From an uncultured Bacteroidota bacterium (GTDB taxonomy: Bacteria; Bacteroidota; Bacteroidia; UKL13-3), in contig CAIUEQ010000330.1 in assembly GCA_903898215.1 (NCBI GenBank), positions 1 to 6,896 of the forward strand: a stretch of DNA of 6,896 nt. Direction: 5' to 3'. Made by a program: the position numbers and the translations under genes. Each line of letters begins with the position of its first letter. Within the stretch, counting starts at the first letter, position 1. A model generated the notes under the pieces. The model was given only the letters and a program-made list of their open reading frames with translations, made no database searches and was not told where the DNA came from. Below are positions 1 to 6,331 of this stretch, piece by piece.

Positions 1-3
1 AAT

Positions 4-591
4 TTAATTTTTGATAAATTTCTTGATTTGCTTTTCACCGATCCAGACTTTTTCGTTGGTCTCTAAATCAGTTAATTCAAGATTTATTTGGTAGGTAACC
101 GTTTGTTTATTTTTGTACTGATCAATAATAGCCGAAATAACACCGTTTAAAATAAAATCGGCCCCTTTCTCTTTTCCCCATTGTTTACGTGATTCTTCAG
201 AAGAGAATGTTTGTTGGTCATTTCGTTCATCTCTTGCCTCAGATCTTTGAGCTCCTGATTGAACAACCGAAACATTATCGGAATTAATAAAAGCTCGTTC
301 CAGATTTTTAATAAAAGTAATTGGGTCGATATGCTCGTTGGTTTTATTTTTAATGCTTCCAACAATTACTACAGGTTTGCGATTTGCTTTAGCAGAAAAA
401 TTACCACTCCATGGTTTTTCAAGAGCATCTTTTAACATTTCATCAGCAACTAATTTTGAATCAGTGTCGTTCCATCTCCCGCTTAAGTCAATTTGTTGGT
501 TTGGATCAATTCGAGTGATCTTTCTGTTTGCGCATGAACCAAGTAATAAAAACGATATTACCATTGGTATAAATAAAATTCTTTTCATCAT
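4..591 (-). CDS. LpoB-like lipoprotein (putative penicillin-binding protein activator)
   Basis: A 195-residue predicted lipoprotein. The N-terminus has a short basic stretch (MMKR), a hydrophobic core, and a lipobox LLGSC with the acylated cysteine at residue 20. No acidic run follows the cysteine, so it does not show the known Bacteroidetes surface-export signal and more likely faces the periplasm. The mature part has the pattern I associate with LpoB-type proteins: DLSGRWNDTDS (residues 35-45), RKPVVIVGSIKNKTNEHID (71-89), a GADFILNG strand (143-150), and a C-terminal strand pair ending in a NEKVWIGEKQIKK-type segment. In E. coli, LpoB activates the peptidoglycan synthase PBP1B from the outer membrane; the same role here is inferred from family resemblance only. 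The gene is complete, ending in TAA. Two ATG codons are in tandem (591 and 588) and either could be used; no Shine-Dalgarno is visible. It lies 91 bases downstream of a same-strand gene and may be cotranscribed with it. Confidence 0.8.
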   Translation of the reverse strand: MMKRILFIPMVISFLLLGSCANRKITRIDPNQQIDLSGRWNDTDSKLVADEMLKDALEKPWSGNFSAKANRKPVVIVGSIKNKTNEHIDPITFIKNLERAFINSDNVSVVQSGAQRSEARDERNDQQTFSSEESRKQWGKEKGADFILNGVISAIIDQYKNKQTVTYQINLELTDLETNEKVWIGEKQIKKFIKN

Positions 592-650
592 AATTCGATT
601 TTTTTATTGTGAACTTCAAATAGCGTTCCATTATTATTATTAAGCTTATG

Positions 651-672
651 CAATTTCATATGAATGGAATTG
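651..672. other. AT-rich inverted repeat in the 91-base gap
   Basis: Arms of nine bases (CAATTTCAT and ATGGAATTG) pair around a four-base ATGA loop, with one G-U pair when read as plus-strand RNA and one mismatch when read as minus-strand RNA. It lies just after the stop of the small membrane protein gene and before the LpoB-like gene. No T-run follows it in the minus direction, the direction of transcription here, so it is a poor intrinsic terminator. It may be an RNA-processing hairpin or chance. Confidence 0.25.
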
Positions 673-682
673 TTTTCTTGTA

Positions 683-1222
683 TCAATCAAATATTAATTG
701 AAATTCTTTACGTAAAAAATCCAAGGCTTTATTGGTAGGAACAGTTTCCATTTTTATTAGTGTTTCGAATATAGCTCTGCTCAAATCAATACCCACGGCA
801 TTTGGTCCCAATCCACTGTATGCTGTATTAATAATGTTGATCATTTCTTCTTTAACGATTCTAACTATTTGCCACGCTTGATGCGAAACATAAATTTGTT
901 GCGATACATTATGATTGTATTCATTATTAATATCTTGAATTAAATCGATCTTTAATTGAGAAGCTGAAATACCTGGTTGGCTAATTCGGAAAATTAAATT
1001 ATTAGGTGTCATTCGTTCCATTAAAATGGTAAGCCTTTCATAAGCTTGAAGTTTTAAAGGAGTAATCGTTTTCTGTTGCTCGATTCTGATTTCCAGTTCT
1101 CTTTTTTTGTTTTCGTTATCAAAAAAACTTTTCAATAAAAAATAGACAATCAAAAAAATAATTAATGCCGGTAAAACATATTTAAGTATTTCGAGCAAGT
1201 AGCCAATAAAATTAATTTCCAT
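683..1222 (-). CDS. Small one-TM protein of unknown function (Bacteroidetes family, DUF7935-like)
   Basis: A 179-residue protein with one N-terminal membrane segment (about residues 11-34), a short charged and probably helical stretch (35-50), then a soluble helical domain. Recognisable motifs are LKLQAYERL (57-65), EYNHNVSQQIYVSHQAW (101-117) and GIDLSRAIFETLIKMET (144-160). This arrangement matches a conserved Bacteroidetes family of unknown function that I recall as DUF7935; the family number is from memory. An in-frame ATG 14 codons upstream (1264) would give a longer protein. I prefer the ATG at 1222 because the membrane segment then sits at the usual distance from the N-terminus, and the candidate promoter at 1243-1272 would leave the upstream ATG untranscribed. 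The gene is divergent from ftsK and upstream of the LpoB-like gene. The anchored topology suggests a role at the inner membrane, but no function can be assigned. Confidence 0.75.
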   Translation of the reverse strand: MEINFIGYLLEILKYVLPALIIFLIVYFLLKSFFDNENKKRELEIRIEQQKTITPLKLQAYERLTILMERMTPNNLIFRISQPGISASQLKIDLIQDINNEYNHNVSQQIYVSHQAWQIVRIVKEEMINIINTAYSGLGPNAVGIDLSRAIFETLIKMETVPTNKALDFLRKEFQLIFD

Positions 1223-1242
1223 GTTATTTAAATTTGTATAAG

Positions 1243-1272
1243 CAAAAATACATTTCCCAATCATACAAACAA
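1243..1272 (-). promoter_or_regulatory. Candidate Bacteroidetes-type promoter for the small membrane protein gene
   Basis: On the minus strand, TATTTTTG (1250 down to 1243) matches the -7 consensus TAnnTTTG exactly. A TTG (1272 down to 1270) lies 19 bases upstream, the expected position for the -33 element. Transcription would begin around 1237-1240, giving a leader of roughly 15-18 bases before the ATG at 1222. Matching is by eye to the known Bacteroides consensus; in AT-rich DNA such matches also arise by chance, but the position in a divergent gap supports it. Confidence 0.55.
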
Positions 1273-1331
1273 TGGTAAAAGGACAGGTAAGTCTAAAATT
1301 TCAAATTAACTGTGTAAACGTGGGAAACTTA

Positions 1332-1363
1332 ATTGGATTAATTTTTATCGAGAATTAATTTTG
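1332..1363 (+). promoter_or_regulatory. Candidate Bacteroidetes-type promoter for ftsK
   Basis: TAATTTTG at 1356-1363 matches TAnnTTTG exactly, and ATTG at 1332-1335 lies 20 bases upstream as the -33 element. The start of transcription would fall around 1366-1369, only some 6-9 bases before the ftsK ATG, so the mRNA would be almost leaderless. This fits the lack of any Shine-Dalgarno. The inferred start depends on the usual distance between the -7 box and the first transcribed base. Confidence 0.55.
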
Positions 1364-1374
1364 CTTACCAAGTA

Positions 1375-3954
1375 ATGAAAAAGACAAAGCAAAATAAGAT
1401 TAGTTCAGTTGGAGAAGTTCAACCTGACTTTGAGGAGAAAGAAATTCAGGAAGAATTGCAACAACCTTCAAGCAACGGTCGTTTTGGGTTTTTGCATGAT
1501 GAACGATTGTATAAAATTTTAGGACTTGCATTTGCTCTCAGTGCGTCTTTTATGCTAGTTGCATTTACTTCATTTTTGTTTAGTTGGGAAAAAGATCAAA
1601 GCTTGGTTGAAAATTTAAGCTGGGATATGTTTAACCAAATTGATGCTGATGCTGCAAATAATCTTTTAGGTAAAATTGGAGCATGGGTTTCTTATGTATG
1701 TATTTACAAAGGGTTTGGTGTTGCTTCATTTAGCTTTGTCTTAATTTCAGTTGCCATTGCTATAAAGTTACTCACTTCATTTGAACCAATCCGAATTCTT
1801 AAAACCTTAAAATATTCTTTCTTCATTTTAATTTGGACCTCACTTGTTCTTGGATTTGTTTTTACTGACAACATGCAAATTCTTGGTGGGGCATTTGGGC
1901 ATTTTGGTTTTTTGTATCTCAAAGGATTAATAGGAACAGTTGGCACAGGATTTCTTTTAATTTTTTATAGTTTGGTTTTTCTGGTTGCTGTTTTTAATAT
2001 AAAGTTTTATCAGCCCAAACCTGTCGAAGTAGAAAATAGTGATGCTGAAAACATATCTGAAATTATAATTCCTTTTGTTACTGAAGAAGCAAAAGCATTC
2101 GAAAATATTCCATTAGATCCTGAAGAATTTATTTTAAAAGAGAATACTGTTGAAGAAACTATTTCGGATATTGAATTAAATCAAGATGATCTTGAGATAA
2201 AAAAAAACGATGAAACTATAACGGAGGTTATTCCGAATACTGAAGATATTCCCGATGAAGAAATAATTTCAATTTCTCCAATACCAATTATCGCCTCAGG
2301 AATTTCAGGTTTAGCATCAACACTTGCCACAGATAGTGGACTAGTTTTAGAAGTTCAGGAAACACCCGTTGAAGAATTGTTAGAAAATATTGTCGATAAA
2401 CCTGAATATGGTTCATTAGATTCTGAATACGACCCAACACTCGATTTTTCAAATTATGAATTTCCAAATCTTGATTTACTAAATGATTATGGAGATATAA
2501 AAGGAACTGTAGAAAGTGAAGAACTTCAGGCTAAAACAAATATGATTGTTGAAACGCTGAAGAATTATAATATAGGAATAAAGAAAATTTCAGCAACCAT
2601 CGGGCCAACTGTTACGCTTTATGAAATTGTACCTCAGGATGGAGTACGTATTGCAAAAATTAAAAATCTTGAAGATGATATTGCATTGAGTTTGGCTGCT
2701 TTGGGGATTCGTATTATTGCTCCTATTCCCGGGCGTGGTACAATTGGAATTGAAGTGCCAAATGAAAAACCTGCAGTAGTTGCAATGCGTTCAGTATTGG
2801 CAAGTCCGAAATTTCAAAATGCTGAAATGGATCTTCCTATCGCGTTTGGAAAAACAATACAGAATGAAGTGTTTGTAGCCGACTTAGCAAAGATGCCACA
2901 TCTTTTAATGGCTGGTGCAACCGGACAAGGAAAGTCGGTTGGACTAAATGCAATTCTTATTTCATTACTTTATAAAAAACATCCATCGCAAATAAAATTT
3001 GTATTGGTTGATCCGAAAAAAGTTGAGCTAAGTATTTATAAAACTATAGAGCGACATTTTCTTGCCAAAATTCCAGGAGATGCTGATGCTATTATTACCG
3101 ATACGAAATTGGTTGTGAATACGCTCAATTCTCTTTGTGTTGAAATGGATAATAGATATGATTTATTGAAAGATGCACAGGTCAGAAATATTAAAGAGTA
3201 CAATGCGAAATTTGTTTCAAGAAGGTTGCCTCCAAATGATAAATACGCTCACAGATATTTGCCATACATAGTTGTTGTTGTAGATGAAGTTGCCGATTTA
3301 ATGATGACTGCCGGAAAGGAAGTTGAAATGCCGATTGCCAGAATTGCTCAGTTAGCCAGAGCTGTTGGAATACATTTAATATTGGCAACACAGCGCCCAA
3401 GTGTAAATATTATTACTGGAACTATAAAAGCAAATTTCCCTGGAAGAATTGCTTTTCGTGTTTCTCAAAAAATTGATTCACGAACAATTCTTGATGCAAA
3501 TGGTGCCGACCAATTGATTGGAAAAGGGGATATGTTATATAGTTCAGGAAACGATTTGATTCGTTTGCAATGTGCATTTGTTGATACTCCTGAAGTTGAA
3601 AGAATTGCAAACTTTATTGGTAATCAACAAGGGAAAGAACCATATCTTTTACCTGAGGTGAAAACAGAAAGTGAAGATGGAGGTGGAAGTGATTTTGATC
3701 CACGTGAACGTGATGAATTATTTGAAGAAGCTGCAAGTATTATTGTGCAACATCAACAAGGTTCAACTTCTTTATTACAACGTAGATTGAACTTAGGTTA
3801 TAACCGTGCCGGAAGATTAATTGACCAATTGGAAAGTGCCGGCATAGTTGGGCCGTTTAAAGGAAGTAAAGCTCGCGAAGTGTTAATTCATGATGAATTA
3901 CAATTGGAAGAAAAACTCAGACTTTTAAAAGAAGGAAGAGAAAAGTTTTTGTAG
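1375..3954 (+). CDS. ftsK: DNA translocase FtsK (SpoIIIE/FtsK family)
   Basis: A complete 859-residue FtsK. This septum-bound, ATP-driven motor pumps DNA so that chromosome termini are cleared from the closing septum, and in other bacteria it brings dif sites to the XerC/D recombinase. The N-terminal domain has about four membrane segments (near 45-70, 112-134, 145-163, 185-210). An acidic linker runs from about 212 to 375. The motor follows: alpha/beta region from about 380, Walker A GATGQGKS (514-521), LVDPKKVELS (544-553), Walker B VVVVDEVADL (633-642, with D637 and E638), and ATQRPS (671-676). A C-terminal winged-helix gamma domain (about 776-840) contains LLQRRLNLGYNRAGRLIDQLE (split at 800-820), very like the sequence-reading helices of E. 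coli FtsK. All key ATPase residues are present. The ATG is the only plausible start: an in-frame stop lies at 1339-1341 and the next Met is residue 70. It is transcribed alone and faces the glycosyltransferase gene 10 bases away. Confidence 0.97.
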   Translation: MKKTKQNKISSVGEVQPDFEEKEIQEELQQPSSNGRFGFLHDERLYKILGLAFALSASFMLVAFTSFLFSWEKDQSLVENLSWDMFNQIDADAANNLLGKIGAWVSYVCIYKGFGVASFSFVLISVAIAIKLLTSFEPIRILKTLKYSFFILIWTSLVLGFVFTDNMQILGGAFGHFGFLYLKGLIGTVGTGFLLIFYSLVFLVAVFNIKFYQPKPVEVENSDAENISEIIIPFVTEEAKAFENIPLDPEEFILKENTVEETISDIELNQDDLEIKKNDETITEVIPNTEDIPDEEIISISPIPIIASGISGLASTLATDSGLVLEVQETPVEELLENIVDKPEYGSLDSEYDPTLDFSNYEFPNLDLLNDYGDIKGTVESEELQAKTNMIVETLKNYNIGIKKISATIGPTVTLYEIVPQDGVRIAKIKNLEDDIALSLAALGIRIIAPIPGRGTIGIEVPNEKPAVVAMRSVLASPKFQNAEMDLPIAFGKTIQNEVFVADLAKMPHLLMAGATGQGKSVGLNAILISLLYKKHPSQIKFVLVDPKKVELSIYKTIERHFLAKIPGDADAIITDTKLVVNTLNSLCVEMDNRYDLLKDAQVRNIKEYNAKFVSRRLPPNDKYAHRYLPYIVVVVDEVADLMMTAGKEVEMPIARIAQLARAVGIHLILATQRPSVNIITGTIKANFPGRIAFRVSQKIDSRTILDANGADQLIGKGDMLYSSGNDLIRLQCAFVDTPEVERIANFIGNQQGKEPYLLPEVKTESEDGGGSDFDPRERDELFEEAASIIVQHQQGSTSLLQRRLNLGYNRAGRLIDQLESAGIVGPFKGSKAREVLIHDELQLEEKLRLLKEGREKFL

Positions 3955-3964
3955 CGAAAAGGTG

Positions 3965-4711
3965 TTAACTATTTTTAAATATTTTAAAACTGCCTAATCC
4001 CATTTTTTGCATTCGATAGATAATTGAAGTGCGCATCACTCCTAAACCATAAATACTGCTTCGTTTAAAATTGATAGATGATGCCTCCGGGAAATATTTT
4101 GTAGGACAAGTTACTTCAGCAATTTCAAATCCGTTATAAAATATTTGTGCTGCCATTTCATTATCAAAAACAAAATCGTCAGAACAATTTTTGTATGGAA
4201 CTTTCTTTAACACTTCAGAACTAAATGCACGATAACCTGTATGATATTCTGAAAGTTTTTGTCCCATCAAAACATTTTGAAACAATGTTAAACACCTGTT
4301 AAAAATATATTTATACAAAGGCATTCCTCCTTTTAGCGCTCCCATTCCTAAAATTCGAGAACCAAACACTGCCGGATAAACATCATACGCAATAATGCTG
4401 CTCATTGCCATTATTAGTTTAGGGGTATATTGATAATCGGGGTGAACCATGATAACAATATCGGCTCCTAAACTGAGTGCTTTATCGTAACATGTTTTTT
4501 GATTGCCTCCATATCCTTTGTTCTTTTCGTGTTTGATAATATGTTTGATGCCAAGTTCTTTTCCAACTTCTGATGTATTATCTTTACTTGCATCATCAAC
4601 TAATATCACATCATCTACGATGTCGAATGGGATTTCGCTATAAGTTTTTTCAAGAGTTAATCCTGCATTATAAGCAGGCAGCACTACTATTATTTTTTTG
4701 TTATTTAACAT
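3965..4711 (-). CDS. Family 2 glycosyltransferase (DPM1-like, soluble)
   Basis: A 248-residue GT-A fold glycosyltransferase of the polyprenyl-phosphate-sugar synthase-like (DPM1-like) type, which transfers a sugar from a nucleotide-sugar donor. Visible motifs are VVLPAYNA (9-16), the nucleotide-binding VDDASKDNT (38-46), NKGYGGNQ (64-71), HPDYQY (90-95) where the usual metal-binding DxD is expected, GSRILGMG (117-124), and HTGYRAFS (157-164). The later SDDFVFDNEM segment (177-186) probably carries the acidic catalytic residue. No membrane segment is evident, unlike GT2 enzymes with C-terminal TM helices, so it is probably cytosolic or peripheral. Substrate and acceptor cannot be told; envelope polysaccharide or lipid-linked sugar synthesis is plausible. 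It starts 65 bases after the permease stop, with no Shine-Dalgarno and no convincing promoter in that gap, so it may be read through from the operon upstream. It converges on ftsK. Confidence 0.88.
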   Translation of the reverse strand: MLNNKKIIVVLPAYNAGLTLEKTYSEIPFDIVDDVILVDDASKDNTSEVGKELGIKHIIKHEKNKGYGGNQKTCYDKALSLGADIVIMVHPDYQYTPKLIMAMSSIIAYDVYPAVFGSRILGMGALKGGMPLYKYIFNRCLTLFQNVLMGQKLSEYHTGYRAFSSEVLKKVPYKNCSDDFVFDNEMAAQIFYNGFEIAEVTCPTKYFPEASSINFKRSSIYGLGVMRTSIIYRMQKMGLGSFKIFKNS

Positions 4712-4776
4712 GATTCAAAGAAAACAGAATTTTTTAAAATGTTGTACTTATTTATTGAAGCAGTTTCGTGTATTTG

Positions 4777-6009
4777 TTATTCGTATCTTAAAGCTTCGAT
4801 TGGATCTAAACGTGATGCTTTAATAGCTGGATATATTCCTGATACCAATCCAACAATATAACATAAAATCAAACCTGAAATAATCCAAAGCCAAGGAATA
4901 ATAAATCCTCCATTCATGAGCATCGAAACGATATTTCCGATACTAATTCCCAGAATAATTCCACCTATTCCACCTATCTGACAAATAACAATTGCTTCTA
5001 TTAAAAATTGCTGTCTGATTTCTTTTCCTCTAGCTCCAATTGCTTTTCGTATTCCAATTTCTCTTGTGCGTTCGGTAACTGATACCAGCATAATATTCAT
5101 CAATCCAACTGCCGCTCCAAGTAAAGTAATAAAGCCAATTACGGTTGCAGCAATTGTTACATAACTTAAATTATCGATTAATTCTTTTGCAATATTATCA
5201 CTCTTCATAATATCAAAATTGTTTTCGGAAGATGCTGTCAGTCGTCTAACTTTTCGAAAAACAGCAGTGGCTTCGTCAACAGCTTTTTCAATATTTGGAA
5301 CATCTGTAACTGCAATAGTTACAACAAAACTCATATTAGGTTTTGCAAAAGTTTCGCGGGCATTTTCCAATGGAACAATAACTATTCTATCTCCTCCAAA
5401 TCCCATTGCCGAACCTTTTGATTTGAGCAAACCAATTACACGGTATTTTGCACCTCCAACAGAAATGCTTTCACCAATTGGGATTTTGTTTTTAAAAAGT
5501 TTAGTTCTGATTTCTTCTCCAATGATGCAAACATTTGACGAGTTTTTAATATCCTTTTCTGAAAAATTTCTTCCATATAAAATATCATAACCCGAAACTT
5601 TTAAATAATTTACATCACCTCCCATCACCATAACATTAGGCTCCGTTTTATTGGATTCGTATTTGATAGTACTGTTAAATGATGCGTTTATTGATAAAGA
5701 TGTAATTGAAGGATATTGGAAGTTTTCGATAAACTCGTATGCTTCTCCTTTAGTAATGGAGCGATATTTTTTTTGTTGTTTACCCTTTACACCGAAATGA
5801 ACATTGTTCCCTCGATTTTTAATATTAAAAGTATTGGCACCCATATTCGAAAAACTATCATTGATAGATGCTTTAATTCCGTCAATAGCAGTAAGAATTC
5901 CAACCAAAGCCATAATACCAATAGAAATAATTAATGCAGTAATGATTGCACGTGTTTTATTTCCCTTAATAGAATCGAAAGAAATACTTATGTTCTCTTT
6001 TATGTTCAA
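4777..6009 (-). CDS. ABC transporter permease, MacB/FtsX type
   Basis: A 410-residue permease with the standard MacB-type layout: a cytoplasmic N-terminus, TM1 (about 21-44), a large periplasmic domain (about 45-280, MacB core fold), then three C-terminal TM segments (about 283-309, 335-362, 370-395) forming the FtsX domain. The loop RTREIGIRKAIGA (314-326) is the hallmark coupling segment that contacts the ATPase, and the end LDPIEALRYE is typical of the family. Such permeases dimerise and work with a separate ATPase to drive mechanical export or lipoprotein and peptide handling; the substrate here is unknown. No ATPase gene is present in the window. The start is unusual: translation into MNIKEN, the family's usual N-terminus, requires a TTG at 6009. 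An in-frame stop lies seven codons upstream and the next ATG is residue 33, inside TM1. The TTG overlaps the stop of the IscA-like gene, suggesting translational coupling. Confidence 0.92.
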   Translation of the reverse strand: MNIKENISISFDSIKGNKTRAIITALIISIGIMALVGILTAIDGIKASINDSFSNMGANTFNIKNRGNNVHFGVKGKQQKKYRSITKGEAYEFIENFQYPSITSLSINASFNSTIKYESNKTEPNVMVMGGDVNYLKVSGYDILYGRNFSEKDIKNSSNVCIIGEEIRTKLFKNKIPIGESISVGGAKYRVIGLLKSKGSAMGFGGDRIVIVPLENARETFAKPNMSFVVTIAVTDVPNIEKAVDEATAVFRKVRRLTASSENNFDIMKSDNIAKELIDNLSYVTIAATVIGFITLLGAAVGLMNIMLVSVTERTREIGIRKAIGARGKEIRQQFLIEAIVICQIGGIGGIILGISIGNIVSMLMNGGFIIPWLWIISGLILCYIVGLVSGIYPAIKASRLDPIEALRYE

Positions 6010-6305
6010 CTTGTTACCTGTTTGTTTTCAACGAAAGTAAATCCTTTTCTTCCATCTTGCTCAACAAAATCTATTTTCATTCCGGCAAAAAAGAAAATTT
6101 CTCCTTTTGAATAAATCACTTTCATTCCTTTAATTTCAACTTCGCTGTCTTTTTCTGTTTTCTCATCAAAGCCAATGATTAAACGTTTGCTGGCTTCGTT
6201 TTTTTGACGTATTCCTACTCGCAAAAATTGATTCTCGATATGCAATTCGTCTTTATATTTTTGTATTGCCTCGATGGCTTCGGTTGTAAATTCGATGATA
6301 TCCAT
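6006..6305 (-). CDS. IscA/HesB-fold protein lacking all cysteines
   Basis: A 99-residue protein that aligns along its length with A-type iron-sulfur carriers (IscA/SufA/HesB). The visible family pattern is FLRVGIRQ (27-34), LIIGFDE (42-48), a VEIKGMKVIYSKG segment (56-68), FFFAGMKIDFVEQ (71-83) and GFTFVENKQ (88-96). In IscA the Fe-S ligands are a cysteine shortly after the LRxGVR strand and a C-terminal CGCG pair. Here the first cysteine position holds Glu37 in a gap-free alignment, and the protein ends just before the CGCG would come, so it contains no cysteine at all. Fe-S transfer by the usual ligands is therefore unlikely; a structural, regulatory or different metal-binding role is possible. 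The start is the ATG at 6305. It follows pyrD by 26 bases and overlaps the ABC permease by four, so it is almost certainly cotranscribed with both. The fold assignment is by motif memory, not a search. Confidence 0.75.
   Translation of the reverse strand: MDIIEFTTEAIEAIQKYKDELHIENQFLRVGIRQKNEASKRLIIGFDEKTEKDSEVEIKGMKVIYSKGEIFFFAGMKIDFVEQDGRKGFTFVENKQVTS
6007..6019 (-). promoter_or_regulatory. TTG start overlapping the upstream stop, with an AGGT ribosome-binding-like site
   Basis: The permease start TTG (6009-6007) and the TGA stop of the IscA-like gene (6008-6006) share bases as TTGA. An AGGT (6019 down to 6016) lies six bases before the TTG, the only Shine-Dalgarno-like sequence seen at a start codon in this window. 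Together they suggest terminating ribosomes restart on the permease frame. Coupling is inferred from layout. Confidence 0.5.
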
Positions 6306-6331
6306 TTAACTGTTATTACTGAAATTAGTAT

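Noticed and set aside
338..643. Plus-strand open frame opposite the LpoB-like gene
   Set aside because: It overlaps a convincing lipoprotein gene with a lipobox, and its own translation shows no domain.
592..682. Promoter for the LpoB-like gene in the 91-base gap
   Set aside because: The closest minus-strand match (GCTATTTG) lacks the TA of the -7 box and has no TTG at proper spacing; the TTA repeat at 631-642 is also unremarkable in AT-rich DNA.
1223..1264. N-terminal extension of the small membrane protein from the ATG at 1264
   Set aside because: It would place 14 extra residues before the membrane segment and lies within the candidate promoter; the ATG at 1222 fits better.
1704..3610. 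Antisense open frames inside ftsK (about 1704-1946, 3191-3400, 3422-3610)
   Set aside because: Short, low-complexity translations without family motifs, lying opposite conserved ftsK coding sequence; they are shadows of that gene.
4712..4776. Separate promoter for the glycosyltransferase
   Set aside because: A TTTCTTTG near the ATG differs from TAnnTTTG and has no -33 partner; read-through from the permease is as likely.
5219..6040. Plus-strand open frames opposite the permease gene
   Set aside because: They mirror conserved permease codons and have no recognisable domain or start context.
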